From the NCBI GenBank assembly GCA_023460795.1, contig JAEWPC010000090.1, forward strand, positions 1 through 64,000: a stretch of DNA of 64,000 nucleotides. The letters are read 5' to 3'. The DNA is from Bacillota bacterium (GTDB lineage: Bacteria > Bacillota > Bacilli > Paenibacillales > Paenibacillaceae). The translations under genes were made by a program, and so were the position numbers. This document shows, in pieces, positions 17,780-26,432 of this stretch. Under the pieces are notes generated by a model. It searched no databases. It was not told where the DNA came from and worked only from the letters and a program-made list of their open reading frames with translations. Position 1 is the first letter of the stretch, and each line of letters begins with the position of its first letter.

Positions 17780-18423
17780 GCTTCGCGGATATTACGTTAG
17801 AGGAAAAGCAGCGCGTGCTTCGGGAATTTACCGAGGTGAAGGCAGACTTCGCTTCTAGAGGCTGGTTCCCCGGAACGAGCGGCAACCTGTCGATGCGCGT
17901 CGGTCCGTTCTCTCCGGAGTCGTTCCATTTCGCCGTTACGGCAAGCGGCAAAGACAAAACGAAGTCCACGCCGGAGGATTTCCTCTTCGTGGACCAAGAC
18001 GGCCACCGCAGCGAGGCGACGAACCTGAAGCCCTCCGCCGAAACTTCGCTTCATCGCGAAATTTATCGTCTGACGGGCGCCGGCGCTATTTTCCACATTC
18101 ATTCGGTACATAACAACCTCGTATCCGAGATGTTCTGGGAGCAGCGCGCCGTTCGTATCGAAGGCGTCGAGCTCATCAAAGCGTTCGATATCTGGGACGA
18201 GGATGCCGTCATCGACATCCCGATCGTACCGAACTACGCCGACGTTCCGCGCATCGTACCGGAAATGACGAAGGTACTCAACCCTCGTATCCCCGGCCTT
18301 CTCATCCGCAAGCACGGCGTATGTGCCTGGGGCAAAGACGCGTTCGAAGCGAAGCGACATCTCGAGGCGTTCGAGTTCCTGTTTGAGTACGCGTACAAAT
18401 GGGCGTTGCTGCAGCGCAAGTAA
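17776..18423 (+). CDS. mtnB: Methylthioribulose-1-phosphate dehydratase
   Basis: A 215-residue class II aldolase-family zinc enzyme that dehydrates methylthioribulose-1-phosphate, the step before MtnW. Zinc-binding histidines are in FHIHSVHNN and a further one in IRKHGVCAWG. It overlaps mtnX by 4 bases (ATGA) with an AAGGAGG site inside mtnX. mtnK, mtnA and mtnD are not in the window. A bidirectional terminator follows. Confidence 0.95.
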   Translation: MSFADITLEEKQRVLREFTEVKADFASRGWFPGTSGNLSMRVGPFSPESFHFAVTASGKDKTKSTPEDFLFVDQDGHRSEATNLKPSAETSLHREIYRLTGAGAIFHIHSVHNNLVSEMFWEQRAVRIEGVELIKAFDIWDEDAVIDIPIVPNYADVPRIVPEMTKVLNPRIPGLLIRKHGVCAWGKDAFEAKRHLEAFEFLFEYAYKWALLQRK

Positions 18424-18437
18424 CCATTTATCATACC

Positions 18438-18485
18438 AAAAAGCTTCGACGAGCAAGGCCGACGCCTGCTTGCCGAAGCTTTTTT
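18438..18485. terminator. Bidirectional terminator (left copy of an inverted pair)
   Basis: A long hairpin begins AAGCTTCG and ends CGAAGCTT, with an A-run on its left and T6 on its right. It ends the mtn transcript rightward and the xylanase transcript leftward. A copy matching 43 of 45 bases in reverse complement lies at 22091-22135. Confidence 0.9.
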
Positions 18486-18496
18486 GATGCGAATGC

Positions 18497-21400
18497 TTAC
18501 TTCCCGAACTGCTTCAGTTTGAATTCCACCATGCCGGTCGTGGAGTTGTATTTCCCGTTGTTGACGTATAGAACGTTGCCATTGGCATTGACAAGGTATA
18601 CGTCGATGGAATTCCGATTATCCCCTGGCTTAAGCGTGTATGGGATCGCCATCTTGGCATCGTTGCCATTGAGCTTCTCGATGAGAGTACCGTCCAAGCT
18701 TAGATTGAAGGTATACACCGGATGGCCTGCGGCTTGGTTCCGTACGGATGCCGGAAGCGCGGACGTATCTGTAAGTACGACGTCCAGCTCCAATATGCCG
18801 GATGCGGGAACCTTCATGTTCTTGAGCAACGCCGGTTCTAACGTCACGATCGCCAGATCGCTTTCGATCGTAATCGTGTTCACTTTGCTCGCCGCAGCTT
18901 TGACTTGTTCCGCCGAAAGCTTAACTTGTCCGATGCCATTCGGAGAATCCACTACGATTTTCACCGTTTTGTCTTTCGCGTTAAGGATCGCTTGCTGCAG
19001 GTCGCTTGCGGAAATCGTGACGGATGGATTCCCATTAAGCGCAACCGTGATTGTATTGTTGCTCACCGTTACGATCGGATCAGAATTTGGCGCTTCCGTT
19101 AGCGTTAGTTCTCCCCAGTTTTCGGTCGTATTGTAGCCGTTCGCCTTCAGATCGCTCCACACCGTAAGTCTTCTTGGGTTGCTCGCCGATGCGTCGTTGA
19201 TCTGCACGTCGAAGCCGACTACGGTTCCCGCCGCTGGTTCAATGACGCGGAAAGGGATCTTCAATTCTACGATATAACCGCCATCGACTACTTTCGCCGA
19301 AGATTCGAAGCCCTCGCCCATGCTGCTGGATTTGAAAGACTCGTTACCCTCGTAAGTTACGCGGTATTGGCCGTCGCCGGTCTGGTATTCCGCGCCTCTG
19401 TGCATCGTTTCGCTCAGGAAGATTTCAACGGAATCCTGCTCCCACGGGTTCGAGGACGTGTTATTAAGCTCGGAATCGGACACGTCCGCGTACACGTAGA
19501 GGTAATCGTCATCCCATAGCGTTCTGACCTCTGTGGCAGCGGCTTGATCGGACTGCCCGTTCGGTTTCGTATTCGCATGAATCACGGGTACGGCAGCCCA
19601 GACGTCGTCTTCTTCTCCGTCGATAACAGGCGTGCCGGCCACTGCATTGGCTTTCGGGATTTCTTGCGGGACAGGCAGCGGATTCGCGGCCAGATATCCC
19701 TCTGGATCAATGACGGCGTAATACGCTTCTTTGGCTGCATAAAGCTTGTCGAACAGCAGCGGGTGTCCCCAGGAGCGCCAGCTTAGCGGGTCAGCAGCGC
19801 CCCAGATGGTGACGCGTTCAATGGAGCTCGCGTATTGCTTGTAGACTTGGAACAGCTGCGCGTACAGCTGTGCTTGCAAGACCTTCTCTTCCGCGGTAAG
19901 CGGTGTGGTACGGCCGTTGGCGCCAGCCGGAATATCGAGCTCGGTAACCGAGATGGCCGCGCCGGTTGCGGCAAAACGCTTGATCGCATTCTCGACGGTC
20001 GCTATGTTCAGGGAAGAGGTGTTGAAGTGGGATTGCATGCCTATTCCCTCGAGCAGCAGGCGGCCGGGTTCCGTATTGCGTATGTCTACCGCCCACTTGT
20101 CATTCAGATCCTCTACCATGGCCGCAATCGCTTCGCGTTTGGTCGGTTCGTTCTCGTTGTAGTCATTGTAGTACAGCGTAGCCCCCGGATCGACCAGGCG
20201 CGCCTGTACGAAAGCGTCGTAAATATAATCCGCGCCGCTCTCGCCCGCAGCCGTATTTGCTCCGTTGGCATAAGCCAAGTACCAAGGCGAACCGCCCTGG
20301 CGCAGGTTCTTCTTCCAGTCCCCGTCGAAGCTGCCGCCGTCGGCGAAGGCTTCGTTGACAACGTCCCAGGATATGACCTTGTCTTTGAAGTGTCCGGCTA
20401 CGTTATTGATATAAGCGATTAAGTTGGCTTTGGCCTCTGCGCGGGTAAGCGGCGTTCCGCCAGCGCCTTTATTCAGCCAGTCCGCCGACTGCGAATGCCA
20501 GATCAGCGTATGCCCATGAACCGCGATACCGTTGCTGATAGCCCAGTTCACCAGCGTATCCGCGTCCGTGTAGTTGTAGGTTCCCGCAGATTTGCTGAGC
20601 TCTCCCGGCTTCATCGCATTTTCGGCCGTAATGACGTTGTAATGCAGCTTCACCATATTGGCGAACTCGGCGTTCGCGATCTGACTTGGGCTAATGGCAT
20701 TACCCATCAAGAAGTCGTTCGTATAGGCATCATATAGCGAATCAAGGGTTAGATCCCATTCAGGTACCTCAACAGGCTGTTGTCCGCCTGAGGTAATCAC
20801 GATATTGTCGATATAAAGGGGTACATACGCGTTGGAGTCGCCGGAGGTTTGAACGCGGAAAAAGGGATTCGCCGCTTCCCCCAGCGCCGTTATATCGTCA
20901 GCGGAAAAGGTTACTTTGTGTTCAATCGTAAAATCGCCTGTCGTAAGGTTTTTATTTTTGAGCCATTGATAATTGGTGTAGGAACCGAAACCGTTAGGAT
21001 TGCTGAATACGATTTGCGATCCGCTAGGTACGCTCACGCTGCCGTCTACATGTACGTTTACCGCGAACGTGTATTCCACGCCTGCATTCAAGCCCAGCGA
21101 TTTCAGCTTGATGTCCACGCCTTGGTAATCGCCGGTTCTCGCGGATACATAGATCGACTTGCCGTCGTTATACGCCACAACGGAGCGTGTCCCGCCGCTG
21201 TTCTGAAGATAATTGGTGTATTCGAACGTAGAGCCCTCAGCGGCTCCGCTAATGCCCGGGTCCTCCTGCATGTCGTAAATGGTGGAGATAGACGGCGCGG
21301 GGGCCGCTTTGGTGATGATGATGTTGTCTACATAAAAGGGAACATTCTTGCCTTCCGCGCTGGTCTGAACACGGAAATAGGAATTATCGGCAAGCGCCGC

Positions 21401-21898
21401 GATATCGTCACCCGTGAAGGTTTTCTTGTACTCAAGCGTAAAGTCGCCTACCGTCATGGCTTTAGTGACAAGCCATTGGTAGTTGCTAAATGAACCGAAT
21501 CCGTTGGGATTGCTGAAAACGAGCTGCGAGTTGCCCGGTACCGTGACGTCGCTGTCCAAATGTCCTTGTACCGTGAACGTATACTCCGTGTCTGCCGTTA
21601 AGCCGAGCGATTTCAATTTGGTGTCTACACCGTTGTAATCGCCGGTTCTCCCTGCCACATAAATCGACTTGCCGCCTGCTTGCGTTACGATTGTAGGTGT
21701 ACCGCCGCTGTTCTGAAGGTAGCTTGTCCCTGTGAACGCAGAGACTTCGGCTGCTCCGCTTATGCCCGTATCCGCTTGCATGTCGTAAATGACGGTCGGA
21801 CTACCGGCACCCGCTTCCTCCGCTGCCATCGCGACGAAAGGCATCGAAGCGACGATCAGCAATAGACTGCAAAGAAGTGCCAAAATCTTTTTTGACAT
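18497..21898 (-). CDS. Secreted multidomain endo-1,4-beta-xylanase (GH10)
   Basis: An 1133-residue exported xylan-degrading enzyme. In order: signal peptide (1-25); two tandem carbohydrate-binding repeats of about 165 residues (about 33-200 and 205-370, both with YDMQ.D.GISGAAE and VFSNPNGFGS, resembling CBM22); a GH10 catalytic barrel (about 380-740) with acid/base Glu in SWDVVNEAF and nucleophile Glu in SVTELDIP; a CBM9-like module (about 755-925); and a C-terminal beta-rich region of about 200 residues of unknown role. There are no SLH motifs, so it is probably released or held by the C-terminal region. AAGGAGG precedes the ATG. The gene sits between inverted copies of a terminator, where nth would be expected by B. 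subtilis order. Confidence 0.94.
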   Translation of the reverse strand: MSKKILALLCSLLLIVASMPFVAMAAEEAGAGSPTVIYDMQADTGISGAAEVSAFTGTSYLQNSGGTPTIVTQAGGKSIYVAGRTGDYNGVDTKLKSLGLTADTEYTFTVQGHLDSDVTVPGNSQLVFSNPNGFGSFSNYQWLVTKAMTVGDFTLEYKKTFTGDDIAALADNSYFRVQTSAEGKNVPFYVDNIIITKAAPAPSISTIYDMQEDPGISGAAEGSTFEYTNYLQNSGGTRSVVAYNDGKSIYVSARTGDYQGVDIKLKSLGLNAGVEYTFAVNVHVDGSVSVPSGSQIVFSNPNGFGSYTNYQWLKNKNLTTGDFTIEHKVTFSADDITALGEAANPFFRVQTSGDSNAYVPLYIDNIVITSGGQQPVEVPEWDLTLDSLYDAYTNDFLMGNAISPSQIANAEFANMVKLHYNVITAENAMKPGELSKSAGTYNYTDADTLVNWAISNGIAVHGHTLIWHSQSADWLNKGAGGTPLTRAEAKANLIAYINNVAGHFKDKVISWDVVNEAFADGGSFDGDWKKNLRQGGSPWYLAYANGANTAAGESGADYIYDAFVQARLVDPGATLYYNDYNENEPTKREAIAAMVEDLNDKWAVDIRNTEPGRLLLEGIGMQSHFNTSSLNIATVENAIKRFAATGAAISVTELDIPAGANGRTTPLTAEEKVLQAQLYAQLFQVYKQYASSIERVTIWGAADPLSWRSWGHPLLFDKLYAAKEAYYAVIDPEGYLAANPLPVPQEIPKANAVAGTPVIDGEEDDVWAAVPVIHANTKPNGQSDQAAATEVRTLWDDDYLYVYADVSDSELNNTSSNPWEQDSVEIFLSETMHRGAEYQTGDGQYRVTYEGNESFKSSSMGEGFESSAKVVDGGYIVELKIPFRVIEPAAGTVVGFDVQINDASASNPRRLTVWSDLKANGYNTTENWGELTLTEAPNSDPIVTVSNNTITVALNGNPSVTISASDLQQAILNAKDKTVKIVVDSPNGIGQVKLSAEQVKAAASKVNTITIESDLAIVTLEPALLKNMKVPASGILELDVVLTDTSALPASVRNQAAGHPVYTFNLSLDGTLIEKLNGNDAKMAIPYTLKPGDNRNSIDVYLVNANGNVLYVNNGKYNSTTGMVEFKLKQFGK

Positions 21899-21987
21899 CT
21901 TGCATCCTCCTTAAATATGAATCCATTCCGGGGTACTACCTCAGCAAGAAGACATTTGAGGCCACCATATAAAGCATACCGGGAGAA

Positions 21988-22001
21988 TGAAAGCGTTTAA
22001 A
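21988..22001. promoter_or_regulatory. cre-like catabolite control site upstream of the xylanase
   Basis: TGAAAGCGTTTAAA matches the CcpA operator consensus TGWAANCGNTNWCA except for the penultimate base. It lies about 30 bases downstream of the likely -10 box, a position where CcpA would block elongation. Catabolite repression of a xylanase is expected, but binding is inferred. Confidence 0.5.
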
Positions 22002-22030
22002 CCCTATGAAATAGAGAGTTTAATTAGAAA

Positions 22031-22063
22031 ATTATATACATTTTGTATCGATTTATGGATACA
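22031..22063 (-). promoter_or_regulatory. Candidate xylanase promoter with overlapping inverted repeat
   Basis: A perfect leftward TATAAT (22036-22031) has only a poor -35 (TCCATA, 22059-22054) 17 bases upstream. An inverted repeat, TGTATC-N8-GATACA (22044-22063), covers that region. The pattern suggests regulator-dependent initiation. Confidence 0.4.
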
Positions 22064-22090
22064 TATCGTTTCAGTATGGCTGACAACGAC

Positions 22091-22135
22091 AAAAAAGCTT
22101 CGGCAAGCAGGCGTCAGCCTGGCTCGTCGAAGCTT
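22091..22135 (-). terminator. Terminator of asnS-dnaD (right copy of the inverted pair)
   Basis: Read leftward after dnaD, AAGCTTCG...CGAAGCTT forms a long hairpin followed by T6. It is the reverse complement, with two mismatches in 45, of the hairpin at 18441-18485. Confidence 0.88.
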
Positions 22136-22146
22136 GTACTCTGAAA

Positions 22147-22857
22147 CTATCTGCCCGTCCGAAACTTCTGCGCGTGAAGTCTCGCTTCCTCCACGTTCGT
22201 CACGCGGTTGCGGCTCCACTCCAGCAGAATGCGATCGATATAGCGAAAATGCAGCTTGCCCGCGAAGACGGATTCCTTCAGCGCGAACCGGATAAGTTCA
22301 TCAGCGTACTGATCCTGATCCAGCCAGCTGTTGATCGTCTCGTACTCCATCGGGGTCAGCGGACGTCCGAACTCTTGCTCGAACAGCACGAACAAGTTAG
22401 ACGTGCCTGCTGCCGTCGGCGTTGCCGCCTGGATCGGCGCCTCGGTAACGCCTCTGCCCGGGCTAGCGTCCGAAGCGGCAGCGGTCTCGGCCGCCTCGGC
22501 GGTTGCGTTATAGAGAGCCAGCTTCTGGAACAATCCGGCTAGATTATACTTCTCCGACTGCACGCCGGTGATCGAATCGAACACTTCGTCGATCGCGACG
22601 AAACCCATCTTCATGAGCTTCTGCACCGCTTGTCCGACGACCGAGGACGAGGAGCCGATCCGCTCCTGCAGCTCCTCGATCGTCGGGAATTCGTTCTGCT
22701 CCAGCTGACGGAAAGCGATCAGCTGCAGCAGCAGCATCGCTTCCGTATCGTTAAGCTTCAGCGCGCGGTAAGAACGAAGCAGCGAATAAGGAATGCTCGC
22801 CGCCCCGTCCATATACGCCTCCGCCAGCCCTCTTGCGTACTCATTGCGCCCGTTCAT
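22147..22857 (-). CDS. dnaD: DnaD-family replication initiation protein
   Basis: A 236-residue primosomal protein that helps load the replicative helicase in Firmicutes. Residues about 15-110 form the DDBH1 winged-helix region (LKLNDTEAMLLLQLIAF, IGSSSSVVGQAVQKLMKMGF), and about 155-228 the DDBH2 domain with LTPMEYETINSWL and the final YIDRILLEWSRNRV, close to the YxxxIxxxW motif. The start at 22857 is chosen because GAGGGGGG lies 7 bases upstream; an ATG ten codons earlier has no site. It follows asnS as in B. subtilis, but nth does not follow it. Confidence 0.9.
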   Translation of the reverse strand: MNGRNEYARGLAEAYMDGAASIPYSLLRSYRALKLNDTEAMLLLQLIAFRQLEQNEFPTIEELQERIGSSSSVVGQAVQKLMKMGFVAIDEVFDSITGVQSEKYNLAGLFQKLALYNATAEAAETAAASDASPGRGVTEAPIQAATPTAAGTSNLFVLFEQEFGRPLTPMEYETINSWLDQDQYADELIRFALKESVFAGKLHFRYIDRILLEWSRNRVTNVEEARLHAQKFRTGR

Positions 22858-22905
22858 CGCCAAGCCCCCCTCTCCATGCATGCGCATCGGCGACCGAACC
22901 GCCGA

Positions 22906-24213
22906 TTAAGGATAAAGCCGGTATAGCATGCGCGGGAACGGAATCGTCTCCCTCACGTGATCCAAGCCGCAAATCCAGGCGACCGTGCGCTCCAGTCCGA
23001 GTCCGAATCCGGAATGCGGAACCGTGCCGTACTTGCGCAGATCCATGTACCATCGGTACGCCTCTTCGGACAGTTTATGCTCCTCGAACCGCGCAGCCAT
23101 CAGCTCCGGATCGTCGATCCGCTGCGAACCGCCGATAATTTCCCCATAACCTTCCGGCGCGATCATATCGGCGCATAGCACGACTTCCGGACGATTCGGG
23201 TCCGGCTTCATGTAGAACGCTTTGAAGCTGGCCGGATAGTGCGTAATGAACACCGGCCGGTCGAACTTCTCGGCGATCGCCGTCTCGTGCGGCGCGCCGA
23301 AATCTTCGCCCCACGGCAAGTCCATGCCGATCTCCTTGAGCAGCTCCAGCGCCTCGTCGTACGTAATGCGAGGGAACGGCGGCATGACGCGCTCGAGCGC
23401 GCTGACATCCCGTTCCAGCGTTGCGAGCTCCTGACGGCAATGCTCGAGCACGCTGCCGACGACGTGGGACACGAATCTCTCTTGCACGCGCAAGTTCTCT
23501 TCGTGGTCGACGAACGCCATCTCCGGCTCGATCATCCAGAACTCGATCAAGTGGCGGCGCGTCTTCGACTTCTCCGCGCGGAACGTCGGGCCGAACGAAT
23601 ACACTTTGCCGAGCGCCATCGCCGCCGCTTCCATGTAGAGCTGGCCGCTTTGGGTCAAATACGCGTCTTCGTCGAAATATTTGATATGGAACAGGTTCGT
23701 CGTTCCTTCGGCCGAAGAAGGAGTCAAAATCGGCGGGTCGACGAGTGTGAAGCCGTTCTGATCGAAGAAGCTTTGGATCGCGGAGATGATTTGCGCGCGA
23801 ATGCGCAGAATCGCCCGCTGGCGAGGCGCTCGCAGCCATAGATGGCGATGATCCATCAAGAAGTCGACGCCATGCTCCTTCGGCGTAATCGGATAGTTCT
23901 GCGTGATCTGAATAATCTCGATGCCGGTCACCGCAAGCTCGTATCCCGAAGGACTGCGCGGCTCTTCGCGAACGACGCCGGTCACGTATAACGAGCTTTC
24001 TTGCGTCAGCTTGCCCGCGTTCTCCCACGTCGTCTCGTCCGCCTCTTCTTTCACGAGCACGCCTTGAATGTAACCTGTTCCGTCCCGCAACTGTAGGAAT
24101 TGGATTTTGCCGCTGGACCGTTTCCGGGTAAGCCAGCCGCCGAACGTTACCGTCTGTCCGACGAAGCCTCCGATCGCTCCGATCGTCACTTTGTCCGAAT
24201 GCGAAGTTGTCAT
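22906..24213 (-). CDS. asnS: Asparaginyl-tRNA synthetase
   Basis: A 435-residue class IIb aminoacyl-tRNA synthetase. The N-terminal OB-fold anticodon-binding domain spans about 1-105 (VTFGGWLTRKRSSGKIQFLQLRDG), followed by the catalytic core with motif 2 (FRAEKSKTRRHLIEFWMIEPEM) and motif 3 (GFGLGLERTVAWI). The start at 24213 follows AAAGGAG; an earlier in-frame start lacks a site. A non-canonical AspRS-like reading is unlikely because the sequence fits the short bacterial AsnRS layout. It sits upstream of dnaD. Confidence 0.95.
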   Translation of the reverse strand: MTTSHSDKVTIGAIGGFVGQTVTFGGWLTRKRSSGKIQFLQLRDGTGYIQGVLVKEEADETTWENAGKLTQESSLYVTGVVREEPRSPSGYELAVTGIEIIQITQNYPITPKEHGVDFLMDHRHLWLRAPRQRAILRIRAQIISAIQSFFDQNGFTLVDPPILTPSSAEGTTNLFHIKYFDEDAYLTQSGQLYMEAAAMALGKVYSFGPTFRAEKSKTRRHLIEFWMIEPEMAFVDHEENLRVQERFVSHVVGSVLEHCRQELATLERDVSALERVMPPFPRITYDEALELLKEIGMDLPWGEDFGAPHETAIAEKFDRPVFITHYPASFKAFYMKPDPNRPEVVLCADMIAPEGYGEIIGGSQRIDDPELMAARFEEHKLSEEAYRWYMDLRKYGTVPHSGFGLGLERTVAWICGLDHVRETIPFPRMLYRLYP

Positions 24214-24280
24214 GTCACACCGTCTCCTTTGTCGTTTCGCCATCCATCCATTATGAAAGTGAACCTTCAAGCCATGCGGT

Positions 24281-25483
24281 CTATAATTGTTTTACGATCC
24301 GATACGTGTCGCGTGCGATCAGCAGCTCCTCGTTCGTCGGCACGACGAGCGCCGCAACCCGCGAATCGTCCGTCGTAATCCGACGAGGCTCCGACGAACG
24401 TACGGCGTTGCGCTCCTCGTCCAATTGTACCCCGAAGAACGTCAGCTGCTCGCACACCGCGCGGCGTAGCACGTCCGAATTTTCCCCGACGCCCGCCGTG
24501 AAAATAATCGCGTCGAGCCCGTTCATCGCCGCGGCGTAAGCGCCGATATATTTGCGAATCCGATACGCGTACATGTCGAATGCCAGCTTCGCGTTCTGAT
24601 TGCCTTCGTTCATGGCGTCCACGACCTCGCGCATGTCGCTGCTTATGCCGGAGACGGCGACCAGCCCGCTGTGCTTGTTCAGCATCGAATTCACTTCGTT
24701 CAGCGTAAGATCTTCTTTGTTCATCGTGAAAGGAACGACCGCCGGATCCAAGTCCCCGCTCCGGGTTCCCATCATCAGTCCCTCGAGCGGCGTCATGCCC
24801 ATGCTCGTATCGTAAGACTTGCCGTACAGGATCGCCGTGCAGCTTGCCCCGTTACCGATGTGGCAGCTGACCAGCTTCAGCTCGTTCAAAGGCTGTCCCA
24901 AATATTCCGCCGCGCGCTTGCTGACGTAATCATGGGATGTTCCGTGGAAGCCGTATTTACGGATTTTGTGCTTGCGGTACAGAACGGTCGGAATCGCATA
25001 CATATACGTCATCTTCGGCATCGTCTGATGGAACGCGGTATCGAATACGACGGTCTGCGGAACTTCCGGCAGATTGGCTTCGACGGCCGCGATCCCCATC
25101 ATATGGGCAGGGTTGTGCAGCGGCGCCAGATCGAACAGCTTGCGGATTTCCAGCTTCACGTCGGCATTGATCAGCACGGACTCGCTGAACGACTCTCCGC
25201 CGTGCACGACGCGATGGCCGACCGCCTTAATGTCCGTAATGTTCCGCAGCACGCCGACCTTGCGATGCGTCAGCATGTCGAGCACTTTGCGGATCGCTGT
25301 CGTATGGTCGAGAATTTCGCTGACTTCCTTGACCTCAGGCTGCCCTTCCACCTCGTGGGTCAGAATGGATGTCTCCATGCCGATTCGCTCGACGCGTCCC
25401 TTGGCTAGCACCGCTTCCGTGGACATGTCGTACAGCTGGTATTTCAAAGACGAGCTTCCGGCGTTAATGACGAGGATGTTCAT
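24281..25483 (-). CDS. ackA: Acetate kinase
   Basis: A 400-residue enzyme interconverting acetyl phosphate plus ADP and acetate plus ATP. The N-terminal VINAGSSSLKYQLYD, FDTAFHQTMP, GFHGTSHDYVS and GMTPLEGLMMGTRSGDLDP blocks are diagnostic. Its ATG overlaps the stop codon of the upstream 3-hydroxyacyl-CoA dehydrogenase (ATGA), an unusual pairing; pta is not nearby. AsnS follows after 67 bases. Confidence 0.97.
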   Translation of the reverse strand: MNILVINAGSSSLKYQLYDMSTEAVLAKGRVERIGMETSILTHEVEGQPEVKEVSEILDHTTAIRKVLDMLTHRKVGVLRNITDIKAVGHRVVHGGESFSESVLINADVKLEIRKLFDLAPLHNPAHMMGIAAVEANLPEVPQTVVFDTAFHQTMPKMTYMYAIPTVLYRKHKIRKYGFHGTSHDYVSKRAAEYLGQPLNELKLVSCHIGNGASCTAILYGKSYDTSMGMTPLEGLMMGTRSGDLDPAVVPFTMNKEDLTLNEVNSMLNKHSGLVAVSGISSDMREVVDAMNEGNQNAKLAFDMYAYRIRKYIGAYAAAMNGLDAIIFTAGVGENSDVLRRAVCEQLTFFGVQLDEERNAVRSSEPRRITTDDSRVAALVVPTNEELLIARDTYRIVKQL

Positions 25484-26349
25484 AGCCTTTCACCGTCCTT
25501 GTCGTACTTGAAAAATCCGATGCCCGTCTTGACCCCTAGCTGACCGGCGCGTACCTTCTTCTTGAGCAGGAACGACGGCCGGTACTTGAGCTCCCCGAAT
25601 TCGCGGAACATTCGGTCTAGCGCCGCTAGCACGGCATCAAGACCGAACCGGTCGGCCATCTCTAGCGGGCCGTGCTCGAATTGATAACCGAGGCGCATCG
25701 CGTTGTCGATATCCTCGGGCGACGCGACGCCCTCCTCGAGCACGTGCAACGATTCGTTAATGAGCAGGCAGATCAGGCGGGTCGTTACGAAGCCCGGCGA
25801 TTCGTACACCATGACGCCGGTTTTCGTTAACACCTCTTCGACGAACGTCTTCGTTCTGTCGAACGTATCGTCCGACGTCTGCAAGCCGCGGATGATCTCG
25901 ACGACGTCGATTCGGTTCGTCGGATAGACGAAGTGCATGCCGATGACCCGCTCCGGATATTGCGACGCCCCCGCCAGCTCCGTTAAACTTAACGTTGACG
26001 TATTGCTCGCGATGATCGCTTCCTTCGACAGAATGCCGTCCAGCTGCTGTATGACCGATTTTTTGCTATCCATATCCTCGCTGATCGTCTCGATGACGAG
26101 ATCGCAGCTCGCCAGATGATACAGCGACGTTTCCATATGTATGCGATTTAACGTTAGTTTCTTCTCCGCGGCGGTTATCGCCCAACGTTCCATTTGCCGA
26201 TCCAAGCTCGCTTCCAGCATTTCGATCGCCGACTGAAGCCGCTCTGGCGTTTTCTCCACGAGATGGACGTCCATTCCTTTGACCGCCAGCATTTCCGCAA
26301 TGCTCTGTCCCATTGTCCCTGCGCCCACGACGCCGATTACACGAAACAT
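25480..26349 (-). CDS. 3-hydroxybutyryl-CoA dehydrogenase family protein
   Basis: A 289-residue NAD-dependent 3-hydroxyacyl-CoA dehydrogenase. The N-terminal Rossmann fold has GVVGAGTMGQSIA, ASNTSTLSLTELA holds the conserved Ser/Asn and GMHFVYPTNRIDVVEII resembles the family HFFNPxxxMxLVE block with the catalytic His; the C-terminal dimer domain contains GYQFEHGPLEMADRFGLD. It could act on acetoacetyl-CoA/3-hydroxybutyryl-CoA in short-chain acyl metabolism. GGAGG precedes the ATG. It is translationally coupled to ackA, suggesting a joint role in overflow or fermentative carbon flow. No thiolase or crotonase is near. Confidence 0.9.
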   Translation of the reverse strand: MFRVIGVVGAGTMGQSIAEMLAVKGMDVHLVEKTPERLQSAIEMLEASLDRQMERWAITAAEKKLTLNRIHMETSLYHLASCDLVIETISEDMDSKKSVIQQLDGILSKEAIIASNTSTLSLTELAGASQYPERVIGMHFVYPTNRIDVVEIIRGLQTSDDTFDRTKTFVEEVLTKTGVMVYESPGFVTTRLICLLINESLHVLEEGVASPEDIDNAMRLGYQFEHGPLEMADRFGLDAVLAALDRMFREFGELKYRPSFLLKKKVRAGQLGVKTGIGFFKYDKDGERL

Positions 26350-26381
26350 AAGATTATGCCTCCAATTGCCCGCCCATGATA

Positions 26382-26420
26382 ATAAAAAGAAGATACCCTA
26401 TAGTGTTCGCGGGTATCTTC
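26382..26420 (-). terminator. Intrinsic terminator of the sigma/anti-sigma unit
   Basis: Leftward, GAAGATACCC pairs with GGGTATCTTC and is followed by a U-rich run. It lies between the anti-sigma-like gene and the dehydrogenase gene. Confidence 0.85.
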
Positions 26421-26432
26421 ATTTTATCATAA

